Origin: Rhodocyclales bacterium | GTDB taxonomy: Bacteria > Pseudomonadota > Gammaproteobacteria > Burkholderiales > Rhodocyclaceae | NCBI GenBank assembly: GCA_016235805.1 | Contig: JACRIY010000056.1 | Coordinates: 1 to 64,000 of the forward strand | Reading direction: 5' to 3' | DNA length: 64,000 bases | In this document: positions 42,924-51,536 of the stretch, in pieces | Layout of the letters: every line of letters starts with the position of its first letter | Position numbering within the stretch: the stretch's first letter is position 1 | Notes under the pieces: generated by a model | Told to the model about the DNA's origin: nothing | Seen by the model: only the letters and a program-made list of their open reading frames with translations | Databases searched by the model: none | Position numbers and translations under genes: made by a program

Positions 42924-43556
42924 ATGATCGACTTGGCAAATCTGCCGCTTGACCTTGCCGCCTTGCTGGCCCTGGCGGCTGGGCTGGGTTGGGCTTCCGG
43001 GCTGCGCCTCTACACCACGCTGTTCGTCGTCGGCCTGGCCGGCAAACTGGGCTGGATCGTCCTGCCCCAAGGCTTGCGCCTGCTTGAACATCCCTGGGTG
43101 CTGGGTGCGGCCGGCCTGATGCTGGCGGTCGAATTCCTTGCCGACAAGGTGCCGCTGCTCGATTCGGTGTGGGACACGGTGCACACCTTCATCCGCATTC
43201 CCGCCGGCGCGGCGCTGGCCGCCATGGTGTTCGGCGGCCAGGGCGTCGAATGGCAGGTCGCCATGGCCCTGCTGGGCGGCAGCCTGGCGGCCGGTACTCA
43301 TTTCACCAAGGCTGGCACGCGCGCCATCATCAACGCTTCGCCGGAGCCCTTCACCAACGTCGCCGCGTCGGTCGGCGAGGATGTCGTGGTGCTCACCGGC
43401 CTCTGGCTGATGTTCACCCATCCCTGGCTGATGCTGGCCTTGCTTGCATTGCTGGTCGCGATGATCGCCTGGCTGCTGCCCAAGCTCTGGCGCGGCGTGG
43501 TCGGGCTGGTGCGCGGCTTTTCGCTGCCGCGCTGGAGCGCGGGAAGCAATCCCTGA
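42924..43556 (+). CDS. DUF4126 integral membrane protein
   Basis: 210 aa with about five transmembrane segments. ALAAGLGWASGLRLYTTLFVVGL is the DUF4126 opening, and GGSLAAGTHFTKAGTRAIINASPEP its conserved central motif. Function unknown. It is divergent from arsS across 233 bp in which no binding site stands out. Confidence 0.85.
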   Translation: MIDLANLPLDLAALLALAAGLGWASGLRLYTTLFVVGLAGKLGWIVLPQGLRLLEHPWVLGAAGLMLAVEFLADKVPLLDSVWDTVHTFIRIPAGAALAAMVFGGQGVEWQVAMALLGGSLAAGTHFTKAGTRAIINASPEPFTNVAASVGEDVVVLTGLWLMFTHPWLMLALLALLVAMIAWLLPKLWRGVVGLVRGFSLPRWSAGSNP

Positions 43557-43566
43557 GTTCCGTTTT

Positions 43567-43590
43567 ACCGTAGCGCCAGCGCCGACTTTT
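43567..43590 (-). repeat. Dispersed repeat copy after the DUF4126 gene
   Basis: ACCGTAGCGCCAGCGCCGAC followed by TTTT, 11 bp past the stop codon. Confidence 0.8.
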
Positions 43591-43654
43591 CAAGCCGGCC
43601 AAGCTGGGATCAAACAGGGAAGGCTTCGATGAAGTATCTTGATGCTTGGCCGGA

Positions 43655-43727
43655 AAGGCGAATTCAAGGCCCGCCCCTCCCTTCCTCCCCTCACGGGGAG
43701 GCGACTGATTGGCTCGCTCCGCTCGAA
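43655..43727 (-). repeat. Intergenic repeat element, copy B
   Basis: GGCGAATTCAAGGCCCGCCC, CTCCCC-TCAC-GGGGAG and GCTCGCTCCGCTC blocks, inverted relative to 11430-11585. The rest of 43557-43810 has no gene; the two neighbouring genes converge here. Confidence 0.65.
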
Positions 43728-43810
43728 ATTCTTCGATCGATTCGTCATGACTTGGCTGCTTAGTGATTTAAAACTTGACGCTGCAACCGGCGATCGTCGG
43801 GGCAGGTGAT

Positions 43811-46591
43811 TCAGGCGGCGATCGCGTGGTCGCGCATGAGGTAGTCGGCGAATTCGATCGCCGGCATCGGGCGCGAGAAATAGAAGCCCTGCGCTTCCCC
43901 GCAGTGTTGGTGGCGCAGGAAGTCGACCAGTTCCTCGTCCTCGACGCCCTCGGCGATGGTCTTGAGGTTGAGGCTGGCGGCCATCTGGATGATGGCGCGG
44001 ACCATCAGCGCGTTGTTCGGCTGGTTCTCCATGTCGCAGACGAAAGAGCGGTCGATCTTCAGCTTGTCCACCTTGAAGCGGGTCAGGTAGGACAGGCTGG
44101 AGTAGCCCGTGCCGAAGTCGTCGATCGATAGCATCACACCCAGCGACTTCAGGCGCTGCACCGTGAGCAGGACCTGTTCCGTATTCTGGATCAGGATCGA
44201 CTCCGTCAGTTCGAGTTCCAGGCTCGCGGGCGGCAGTCCGGATTCCTCCAGCGCCGTCCGCACGCTGGCTTCGAGGTCGCCGCGGGTGAATTGTATGGCC
44301 GAGACGTTGACGGCGACGACCAGATGCGGCAGTCCCGACATGCGCCATGCCGCCGCCTGGCGGCAGGCTTCGCGCAACACCCAGTCGCCGATCGGCACGA
44401 TCAGTCCGCTGTCTTCTGCGACGGTGATGAACTGGTCCGGCGCCAGTTCGCCGCGTTGCGGGTGGTTCCAGCGGATCAGCGCCTCGGCGCCGACCACGGC
44501 GCCGGTGACGAGATCGATCTGGGGCTGATAGTTGAGGCGGAACTCGCCGCGGTGCAGCGCGTGCAGCAGGCCGACACGGATGCGATGGTGCTCGACGGCG
44601 TCGATGTTCATCTGCTCGGTAAAGAAGCTGTAGGCGTTGCGTCCGGTTTCCTTGGCGTGGTACATCGCGGTATCGGCCCGCTTCAGCAGCGTTTCGATGT
44701 CGCGCCCGTCATCGGGATACACGGCGATGCCGATCGAGGTCGAGGTGGATAGCTCGTTGCCCTCGATTTCGAAGGTGGCCGAGAGCGTCTCGAGGATTTT
44801 TTCCGTGACAGCGGTGATGGCATCGGTATTCTGGACGTTGCCCAGGACCAGCAGGAACTCGTCACCCCCCTGGCGGCAGATCGTGTCGCAGTCCCGCGTG
44901 CATTCACTCAGTCGGCTGGCGACGGCCTGCAGTAGCAGGTCGCCGACGGCATGGCCGAAGGAGTCGTTGATGGTCTTGAAATTGTCGAGGTCGAGAAAGA
45001 TTAGCGCGGTCTTGCTGCCGGCCCGGTCGGCGTAGGCAATGGCCTGGTTCAACCGGTCGATCCCCAGCCGGCGGTTGGGCAGGCCGGTGAGCGGGTCGTG
45101 GTAGGCCATGAACTCGATGCGCGCCTCGGCCTGCTTGCGATCGCTGATGTCGAGAAAGCCCATGATGTAGTTGCATGGCCGGTTTTCGGCGTCGCGGATC
45201 ACGCTGACATGGAGCCAGGCCGGATAGGTTTCGCCGTTGCGCCGCTGGTGCAGGACTTCGCCCTGCCAGTTGTCGGCATCCTTCAGCTCGTGGAGCATCC
45301 GGCGCAACAGTTCGGGATCGCTGAGCGAGGCGTTGAGCAGGTGCATCGTCTTGCCGCCGACTTCCTCCGCGTCATATCCGGTCATGCGCGTGAAGGCGCC
45401 GTTGGTCGACAGGATATGCATCTCGGCATCCGCGATCACGATGCCTTCGCAGCTGCTTTCGAATACCTTGGCGGAGAGGCGGAGCTTTTCCGCGCTGTCG
45501 CGCAGCGAGGCCTTTTGCAGCCCGATGTGGGTTTGCAGCAGATTGAAGCTGTGGAGGAGTCGGCGTATCTCCTTGCTGCCCTCCGACAGCAGCGGCTGCA
45601 ATTCCTTGCGCCCCTGCGTCATTTCGTCGAGCGTGCTGGCGGCACGGCTGAGGGGCTTCAACTGGCCGTTGAGGTAGAGCCAGAGCAGGAAGGGAATCAG
45701 CAGCGACGACAGGGTTGCGCCGAAGCGGATCTTCTCCTGGATCGAATTGATGGACTCGAAGGCGACGCTGGCGGGCAGGGTCGACAGCACCAGCCAGCCG
45801 GTGGCCGGTATCCGCATGGCCGAACTGAACTGATCCACGCCGCTCGCGTTAGCTACCACGCCGAAGCCGACGAAGCCGCTGCGATAGCGGTCGAACATCC
45901 GATCCGATCCCTGTTGCGGCAGGGGTTTCAGCACCAGGTCGGGATCGCTGGACGCGATGAACACGTTGTCATCGAGGGATACCACATGGAGCTTTTCGTC
46001 GGCGCGGAGTTGCCCGGTCACCGCCTTGCCAAACAGGTCGTCGCCGTGAATGCTGATGGTGCCGACCAGCACGGCTATGACGCGTCCGGCGCCGTCCTTG
46101 ATCGGAGCACCCATCTGCAGCACCGGTTGCGCGCCGGACGGATCGCGGGCGGGCCTGCCCACCACCGGCGCGCCGCGGCCGACGATTTCACGGATCAGAA
46201 GGGGCGATGCGGCATCGGGTCCGCTTGCTTCCCCCGGGCGAGGGCGGGGCGCGAGACGCGACCCCGTGGCCGAGACGACCGCAAGGCCGCCGCCGAACAT
46301 CCCGGATCGCGGGCGGTGCTCGGCGAGGAAACGATCAAGGCGGGCCGAGTCGCCCAGCCAGCCCGGGTTCAGTCCTGCGGCGGCTTCGGTAACGAAAGTC
46401 AGCCGTTCCCGCGAGGCGTCTTCGATGCTTTCGGCGATCCGGTGCAATCGGGAAAACTGCGTGGTTTCCAGTACCGACTGGAACTCGGCACGCACCTCCC
46501 GTTCAAGTTTGTAAGCCAGCACGATCACCGTGCTGACGAACAGCAAGGCGGTGAACAGTGTCAGCTTCGACTTGAGACTGAGGAAGTTCAT
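43811..46591 (-). CDS. Cache-PAS-GGDEF-EAL membrane protein
   Basis: 926 aa. TM1 is near 12-28; a double-Cache-like periplasmic domain of about 240 residues follows, then TM2 around 290-310, a linker, a PAS domain (VFESSCEGIVIADAEMHILS), GGDEF (RQGGDEFLLVLG) and EAL (GAEALIRWNHP, LSIDDFGTGYSSL, LKIDRSFV). Both active sites look complete, so it may be bifunctional in c-di-GMP turnover. It is a single-gene unit. Confidence 0.92.
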   Translation of the reverse strand: MNFLSLKSKLTLFTALLFVSTVIVLAYKLEREVRAEFQSVLETTQFSRLHRIAESIEDASRERLTFVTEAAAGLNPGWLGDSARLDRFLAEHRPRSGMFGGGLAVVSATGSRLAPRPRPGEASGPDAASPLLIREIVGRGAPVVGRPARDPSGAQPVLQMGAPIKDGAGRVIAVLVGTISIHGDDLFGKAVTGQLRADEKLHVVSLDDNVFIASSDPDLVLKPLPQQGSDRMFDRYRSGFVGFGVVANASGVDQFSSAMRIPATGWLVLSTLPASVAFESINSIQEKIRFGATLSSLLIPFLLWLYLNGQLKPLSRAASTLDEMTQGRKELQPLLSEGSKEIRRLLHSFNLLQTHIGLQKASLRDSAEKLRLSAKVFESSCEGIVIADAEMHILSTNGAFTRMTGYDAEEVGGKTMHLLNASLSDPELLRRMLHELKDADNWQGEVLHQRRNGETYPAWLHVSVIRDAENRPCNYIMGFLDISDRKQAEARIEFMAYHDPLTGLPNRRLGIDRLNQAIAYADRAGSKTALIFLDLDNFKTINDSFGHAVGDLLLQAVASRLSECTRDCDTICRQGGDEFLLVLGNVQNTDAITAVTEKILETLSATFEIEGNELSTSTSIGIAVYPDDGRDIETLLKRADTAMYHAKETGRNAYSFFTEQMNIDAVEHHRIRVGLLHALHRGEFRLNYQPQIDLVTGAVVGAEALIRWNHPQRGELAPDQFITVAEDSGLIVPIGDWVLREACRQAAAWRMSGLPHLVVAVNVSAIQFTRGDLEASVRTALEESGLPPASLELELTESILIQNTEQVLLTVQRLKSLGVMLSIDDFGTGYSSLSYLTRFKVDKLKIDRSFVCDMENQPNNALMVRAIIQMAASLNLKTIAEGVEDEELVDFLRHQHCGEAQGFYFSRPMPAIEFADYLMRDHAIAA

Positions 46592-47012
46592 GGCGGCGAA
46601 ATTTCGCTCCGCCCTCCGCCAGGCGCGGTCGACACCCCTGCGGCGCGCAACCCGGACTCAGCCGGCATGAAACCATGGCGGCGGTCGGTGGCGAAGCGGA
46701 CGGTGCTGGACGGGTGGAGCGACTGACGTTCCATTGGGTGGGCGGGCGGGTTCTAGTGCGATCAATTTCGTGGCGTGCAAGAAACATCGACGCGGCAAGT
46801 CGGCCATGACGTCATCCTGCGCTGGTTGAGTTCACGAGCCGGAGCCGGAGTCCTTGGAGAAAATGCTACGCGCCACGACAGCCCCGGGACAGGAGAAATG
46901 TCACAGATTTCAACTAAATGGTTGTATGGCGGCGTTGTCCTGACCCGTTGTCCGGGCCTTCGCAAAGCCGCACCGTGCGCGGCGCCGCAGCACGAAAGTG
47001 AGCGGCTTGCTG
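46592..47012. other. Non-coding gap
   Basis: 421 bp between the GGDEF/EAL gene and the trihaem cytochrome gene. Short open frames exist on both strands, but none has a credible ribosome-binding site or a recognisable product. No clear terminator hairpin was seen. Confidence 0.5.
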
Positions 47013-47633
47013 CTAGCGCGCCAGGGGCGATCCGGACCCGGCTGCCGTGCTCGTTTGCAGTCGCAGGCGACGGGTTTCGCCCAGCGCGCCCTTGATGCGC
47101 AACAGGCTGCCGTCGAGCGCCGCCTGTCCCAACCACCACTGGTAGTCGGGCGACTGGTGGGCGAGCCCGAGGCGCAGGTCGCGCAGGTTCTCGTCGCGCA
47201 GCGTGGCGAACAGTTTCTCGATGCGCGCCAGTTCCTCGCCGGAGGTTTCCTCGCGTGCAGCCGCCACCAGCGCCTCGGCTTCGCGCCGCTTCATTTCGCC
47301 CAGTGCCTGGCTACGCTGCGCGGCGGCGTTCTGTTCCGTGGTGTAGCGCGGCGAATGGCAGGCACGGCAGCTCTCGGTCGCCGCCTCGCGCGCCTGTGCA
47401 CGGGTGCGTTTGCCAGCGTAATGCGTCGCCGTCGGCGCCTGCGCCTCGACGATATGGCAGCCGGCGCAGTCCGGTGAGCGCCGGCGCTCGCGGCCCGCCT
47501 CGATCCGGGCAATGACGCCATGCTTGGACAGCGCCCAGCTGCGTTCGGCGGAGCCCGCGTGGCATTCCACGCAGGTTTTGCCGAGCGCCGGAAGTGCGAG
47601 CAGCCACAACAGGAACAGGCCCAGTGCGCGCAT
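47013..47633 (-). CDS. Trihaem c-type cytochrome, partner of the octahaem protein
   Basis: 206 aa. Signal peptide 1-18 (ending ALG), then three CxxCH sites at residues 21, 56 and 89. A long helical C-terminal region follows (EMKRREAEALVAAAREETSGEELARIEKLF, QSPDYQWWLGQAALDG) that resembles the C-terminal helices of hydroxylamine-oxidoreductase-type cytochromes. The ATG overlaps the octahaem stop (TGATG). It is probably a redox partner or subunit of that enzyme. Last gene of the operon. Confidence 0.8.
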   Translation of the reverse strand: MRALGLFLLWLLALPALGKTCVECHAGSAERSWALSKHGVIARIEAGRERRRSPDCAGCHIVEAQAPTATHYAGKRTRAQAREAATESCRACHSPRYTTEQNAAAQRSQALGEMKRREAEALVAAAREETSGEELARIEKLFATLRDENLRDLRLGLAHQSPDYQWWLGQAALDGSLLRIKGALGETRRLRLQTSTAAGSGSPLAR

Positions 47634-48970
47634 CAGTTGTGCTTGCGGTTGTGAACCGTGTACTCGCCGTCCATCCACAAGGGGCGTGGGTCGGGTCGCG
47701 GGCCACGCGCCTTGCCGCGCAGGATTTCGGCTTGTGCAGTGATGGATTTCTCGGCATGCACCATGGCTTCGTGGCCTTTCTTTACCAGTTGCGGCGCGCC
47801 GTGGGCCGCGGCCTTGTAGCTGCCGAGGTTGGCGAAGTACCACATCTCGAAGTAGTCGCGTTCGATAGTCGAGACGTTGTAGAAGCTCGACGCCTGTCCC
47901 TCGAAGAAGCCGATGCGTTCCTTCGGAAACCAGGCGTCCATCCAGTCGGTCGGGTAGGGCGGGCGCTCGCCGGCGGCGGGGTAGAAGGCCTTTTCGCTGC
48001 GCAGCTCGCGCAGCAGGCGTTCCGTGCGGTTCAGTCCCTGCCAGGCTGTGGCGCGCTCGTGGTCCATCGCCGTCAGTTGCCGGCGCGAGAAGTCTGCGTC
48101 GTGGCAGTCGGTGCAGACCTCTACCCAGCGTTCGCGCTTGACCTTGTTCTCGGCGGTGTTGGGATTCACCTGGCGCAGGCCGAATTGCCAGATCGACTTG
48201 TCGGCCACGATGTGTTGGCCGTTTCGCATGTGGCAGTAGGCGCAGGTCGGCACGGTGTAGTTGCCCTTCACCAGCGGCTTGCTCCAGTCGGTCTTCGGCG
48301 CGTCGGCGAGGTAGCGCTTGCCGTGGGCCGAACCGTAGTAACTCTCGTCGTCAGGGTGCGGCGGGCCGCTGTGGCAGGTGGTGCAGGCCTCGGCACGGCG
48401 CGCCTCGGCGGCGTCGAAGCGGTGCCTTGTGTGGCAGGAGTCGCACTTGGTCGCCACGGAGTGGCATTGCACGCAGGCCGTGGTTTCCGCCTTGGGCTTG
48501 TCGGCGAAATGCTTGCTGTCGGTAGCGCGCTCCATGGCCAGCACGTGGCTGGGGAAGCCGTACTGCTTCTCCGACTGGAATGCGTCGTGCTGCACGGCAT
48601 GGCATTCCGCGCAGACCTTGGGCGTCGGCATGCGCAGCTTGCGGTGGTCGGCGCCGTGGCAATCCGGGCAGGCCACCGGCGCGCGATTGGCCGGCTTGCT
48701 GTGGCGGCTGTCGCGCCAGTCGGCGACGATGCCCGGCGTCAGCGCCTCGTGGCAGGCGATGCATTCGGCGGCGGGAAATACGCCTTCGACGCTGGCGACC
48801 GGCTGGTAGAAGCGGTCCGGATCCCAGTAGCCCTGCACCGGGTCGGGCTGCCATTCGCGCGAATACAGGCCGCTGCCGGCGCCGCCCTTGCTCCAGTCGA
48901 CCCAGGCCATGCCCGCCGCGATGCCGGCAAGCGAGAGCAGTACCGGGATCAGCAGCCAACGGCGGGACAT
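47633..48970 (-). CDS. Octahaem HAO-like multihaem cytochrome c
   Basis: 445 aa. An N-terminal signal-anchor (WLLIPVLLSLAGIAAGMAW) is followed by eight CxxCH motifs at residues 70, 101, 120, 166, 176, 196, 243 and 286. The CDSCHTRHRFDAAEARRAEACTTCH arrangement is that of the hydroxylamine oxidoreductase family. A haem-free helical C-terminus contains RDYFEMWYFANLGSYKAAAHG, the region where oxidative HAOs carry a haem-crosslinking Tyr; whether that Tyr is present cannot be judged by eye. Candidate reactions are nitrogen- or sulfur-compound redox chemistry in the periplasm. Confidence 0.85.
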   Translation of the reverse strand: MSRRWLLIPVLLSLAGIAAGMAWVDWSKGGAGSGLYSREWQPDPVQGYWDPDRFYQPVASVEGVFPAAECIACHEALTPGIVADWRDSRHSKPANRAPVACPDCHGADHRKLRMPTPKVCAECHAVQHDAFQSEKQYGFPSHVLAMERATDSKHFADKPKAETTACVQCHSVATKCDSCHTRHRFDAAEARRAEACTTCHSGPPHPDDESYYGSAHGKRYLADAPKTDWSKPLVKGNYTVPTCAYCHMRNGQHIVADKSIWQFGLRQVNPNTAENKVKRERWVEVCTDCHDADFSRRQLTAMDHERATAWQGLNRTERLLRELRSEKAFYPAAGERPPYPTDWMDAWFPKERIGFFEGQASSFYNVSTIERDYFEMWYFANLGSYKAAAHGAPQLVKKGHEAMVHAEKSITAQAEILRGKARGPRPDPRPLWMDGEYTVHNRKHN

Positions 48971-49155
48971 CAGCGATCCCGGCGGTGGCGTGCGACGGCG
49001 CGTGCGACGCCGATGCCGGCGAGCAGCAGGAAGGGTAGCAGCGTGAGTCCGGGTATCGAGTCGTCGGTGGTGCAGACGAAATCGAAATTCACGGCATGGA
49101 CGTGGGCCCAGGCCGGGTTGGCGATGGCGGCGAACAGCAGGGCCAGGCGCTTCAT
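48970..49155 (-). CDS. Small secreted/membrane-anchored protein of the HAO-like operon
   Basis: 61 aa. Signal peptide (1-17, AWA) then a short segment HVHAVNFDFVCTTDDSIPG with one Cys. A C-terminal transmembrane helix ends in arginines (LLPFLLLAGIGVARAVARHRR), giving a sorting-signal-like outline. It overlaps both neighbours (ATGA upstream, TGATG downstream). Function unknown; its position suggests assembly or anchoring of the cytochrome. Confidence 0.65.
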   Translation of the reverse strand: MKRLALLFAAIANPAWAHVHAVNFDFVCTTDDSIPGLTLLPFLLLAGIGVARAVARHRRDR

Positions 49156-51536
49156 GTCGCCAGCCTCGGCGCCCGGGGTGCAATAAGGGCTTGCGGCGCC
49201 GCGCGCCAGGCGCGCCAGGTCTTCCAGTCGGCCAGGCGTTGCTCGGCCAGCACCGTGCGCGCGGCGCGGCGGCCGGCGGCGGCGGCGGTGACGATCAGGT
49301 CGGCGCCATGCACGGCATCGCCGCCGGCGAAGATGCGCGGGTGGGAGGTACGGCCATGGGCATCGATCTTGATCGCGCCGTATTCGGTGGCGACGCCGCC
49401 GGCCTCCAGCCAGTAAGGGGCCGCCGGCTGCTGGCCGAAGGCGAGTATCACCGCGTCGCAGGCGACGCTCTGCAAAATCGCCGTATCGCCGGCGCCGACT
49501 TTTACATTTACCGCGCGCACCGAGGCCTCGCCTTCGATGGCGACCGGCGTGTGCTCGAAGAGGAAGCGCACGCCTTCCTCGATGGCGGCGATGCGCTCGT
49601 GCGGATTGGCGCGCAGTTTTTCCGCCGTGCCGCGATAGGCGATGGCCACGCTCGTCGCGCCGTCGCGCAGCGCCACTCGTGCGCAGTCCATCGCCGTGTC
49701 GCCGCCACCCAGCACCAGCACGCGTTTTCCCGCGAGGGTGCCGGCGCTGGCGCCGCTCTTGTTCTGGTTGATGCGACCCAGATAGGACAGCGCGTCATCG
49801 ACGCCGAACAGTTCGCGTCCGGGTAGCGCAACCTCGCGCGCCTGGCGCGCGCCGAGGCCGAGGAAGACCGCCTCGTTGTCGTCGCGCAATTGCAGGAAGC
49901 GTTCGGCATCGACCTCGACACCCAGTTCGAAGCGGATGCCGGCCTGTTCCATGAGTATCCGGCGCCGGTCGAGGGCGCGCTTGTCGAAGCGGAAGGGCGG
50001 CAGGCCGCTGGACAGCATGCCGCCGACCTGCGCGTCGCGGTCATACACCGTCACGTTCCAGCCGGCGCGGTTCATCGCCTCGGCGAAGGCCAGTCCCGCC
50101 GGGCCGGCGCCGATCACCGCGGCATCCTTGTCCAGGCGCCTGGTCGGTGCGAGTGTCGGGCGCCAGCCGCGGGCCAGCGCTTCCTCGGTCACTGCATGTT
50201 CGATGGCGCCGATCGCCACTGCCGCCTCGCCCTGGCGCACGCGGGCGCAGGAGCCTTCGCAGAGGCGGTCCTGCGGGCACAGCGCGCCGCAGAGTTCGGG
50301 CATCGGCGAGGTAGAGGCCATGATTTCGGCGGCGGCTTCGATTTTTCCCTTGGCGGCCTGCATCAGCCATTCCGGAATCCGGTTGTGCAGCGGGCAGGCC
50401 GTGCGGCAGGTGGGCTCGCCGCAGTCGAGGCAGCGTGCGGCCTGGGTCTGGATCTCGGCCAAGGGCAGGCGTTCGGCGCAGGCATCGATGCGCGGCAGTT
50501 CGGGGGCGGCGACGCGGCGCAGCAGGTGGGTCGCGTCCTGGCGCAGGGCCGGACGCAGGAAGTTGCGCACATCGCGGATTTCCAGCGCGTCGGTGGGGCA
50601 GGACACCACGCAGCGGGCGCAGCCCATGCAGTCTTCGAGGCCGGTGACGCGGCCGTTGGCCTTGCCCTGCTTCCACACCGGGATGCCCATGTCGCAGGCC
50701 TGCTCACAGCGGCCGCAGTCGATGCAGCGCTTCTCGTCCATCTTCACGTCGTAGAAGCCGGCGTGGTTGAGCAGGCCGAAGGTGGCGCCGAAGGGGCAGA
50801 GGAAGCGGCAGTAGGCGCGGTTGCCGACCAGCGGCGCGATGAAGAAGGTGCCGAAGTAGGTGGCGGCGACCAGTCCGTAGAAGCCGCTGACGAAGGAAAT
50901 CGTCCAGGAGTTGGGCGGGTACTGCGTCACCACCAGCACGCCGACGTAATAGACGAAGAACACCCACTTGATGTGGCGCAGTTTCCACGCCAACTCGGAG
51001 CGCGGCGAATTCTCGCGGAAGGCGAAACCCACCGTCTCGCGGATGCCGACGCAGGGGCAGCCGAAGCCGCAGATCACGCGCCGGCCGAAGAGGAAGACCA
51101 GCGCCAGCACCAGGAAGAAAGTCAGCGTACCCGGCGTGTGCAGCGAGGGAAACACCGGCTGCGACCAGAGGTAGCCGATGTAGGGCTCGAAGAAGGGATT
51201 GAGCCAGGGCACCAGCCACCACAGGCCGGTGACCACGCCGACCAGGATGATCAGGCGGCGCCGCGTGTAGGCGTTCTTTTCGGCGACGATGCGCCAGGTG
51301 CCGAAGGCCAGGATGATGGCGTACTCGGTGTAACGGTTGAGCCAGATCGGGCTCTCGAACATGAACAGCCAGGTCTCGTTGAGCCAGCCGACGAAGGCCA
51401 GCGTGAAGGCAAGAAGCGAGAGCAGCTTGACCGGCCAGCCGTAGCGCGAGGGCAGGGTGTCCTGTTCGCCCGCCGTGACGCAATGCGGCGCGCGCGGGAA
51501 GCCGCCGATGGGCTGGTCAAGCGTTATTGAGGCCAA
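49152..51536 (-). CDS. Membrane polyferredoxin fused to glutamate-synthase-type FAD/NAD(P) oxidoreductase
   Basis: About 794 aa from a TTG with AAGGA upstream; no ATG fits. Residues 35-250 hold about five transmembrane helices and NapH/CcoG-like motifs CGFGCPCVG (156-) and CRFLCPFG (243-). Two [4Fe-4S] ferredoxin motifs lie at 271-281 and 303-313. A GltD-type module follows: CLDCGEPTCRTACP (369-381), FAD loop AAVIGAGPAGLAF and NAD(P) loop VLVLGGGDTAMD. It probably moves electrons between NAD(P)H and a periplasmic or quinone partner. A dispersed repeat copy (49479-49503) is inside. Confidence 0.82.
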   Translation of the reverse strand: MASITLDQPIGGFPRAPHCVTAGEQDTLPSRYGWPVKLLSLLAFTLAFVGWLNETWLFMFESPIWLNRYTEYAIILAFGTWRIVAEKNAYTRRRLIILVGVVTGLWWLVPWLNPFFEPYIGYLWSQPVFPSLHTPGTLTFFLVLALVFLFGRRVICGFGCPCVGIRETVGFAFRENSPRSELAWKLRHIKWVFFVYYVGVLVVTQYPPNSWTISFVSGFYGLVAATYFGTFFIAPLVGNRAYCRFLCPFGATFGLLNHAGFYDVKMDEKRCIDCGRCEQACDMGIPVWKQGKANGRVTGLEDCMGCARCVVSCPTDALEIRDVRNFLRPALRQDATHLLRRVAAPELPRIDACAERLPLAEIQTQAARCLDCGEPTCRTACPLHNRIPEWLMQAAKGKIEAAAEIMASTSPMPELCGALCPQDRLCEGSCARVRQGEAAVAIGAIEHAVTEEALARGWRPTLAPTRRLDKDAAVIGAGPAGLAFAEAMNRAGWNVTVYDRDAQVGGMLSSGLPPFRFDKRALDRRRILMEQAGIRFELGVEVDAERFLQLRDDNEAVFLGLGARQAREVALPGRELFGVDDALSYLGRINQNKSGASAGTLAGKRVLVLGGGDTAMDCARVALRDGATSVAIAYRGTAEKLRANPHERIAAIEEGVRFLFEHTPVAIEGEASVRAVNVKVGAGDTAILQSVACDAVILAFGQQPAAPYWLEAGGVATEYGAIKIDAHGRTSHPRIFAGGDAVHGADLIVTAAAAGRRAARTVLAEQRLADWKTWRAWRAAPQALIAPRAPRLAT
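49479..49503 (-). repeat. Dispersed repeat copy in the polyferredoxin fusion gene
   Basis: CGCCGTATCGCCGGCGCCGA followed by CTTTT-type end, in frame (VKVGAGDTA). The encoded VGAGDTA equals the peptide encoded by the copy in dnaE2. Confidence 0.75.

Noticed and set aside
45098-46726. A 542-codon open frame antisense to the Cache-PAS-GGDEF-EAL gene
   Set aside because: No domain is visible, and the opposite strand has intact GGDEF and EAL signatures.
46775-47095. A 106-codon open frame in the gap before the trihaem cytochrome
   Set aside because: No ribosome-binding site or recognisable product, and part of it overlaps the cytochrome gene on the other strand.
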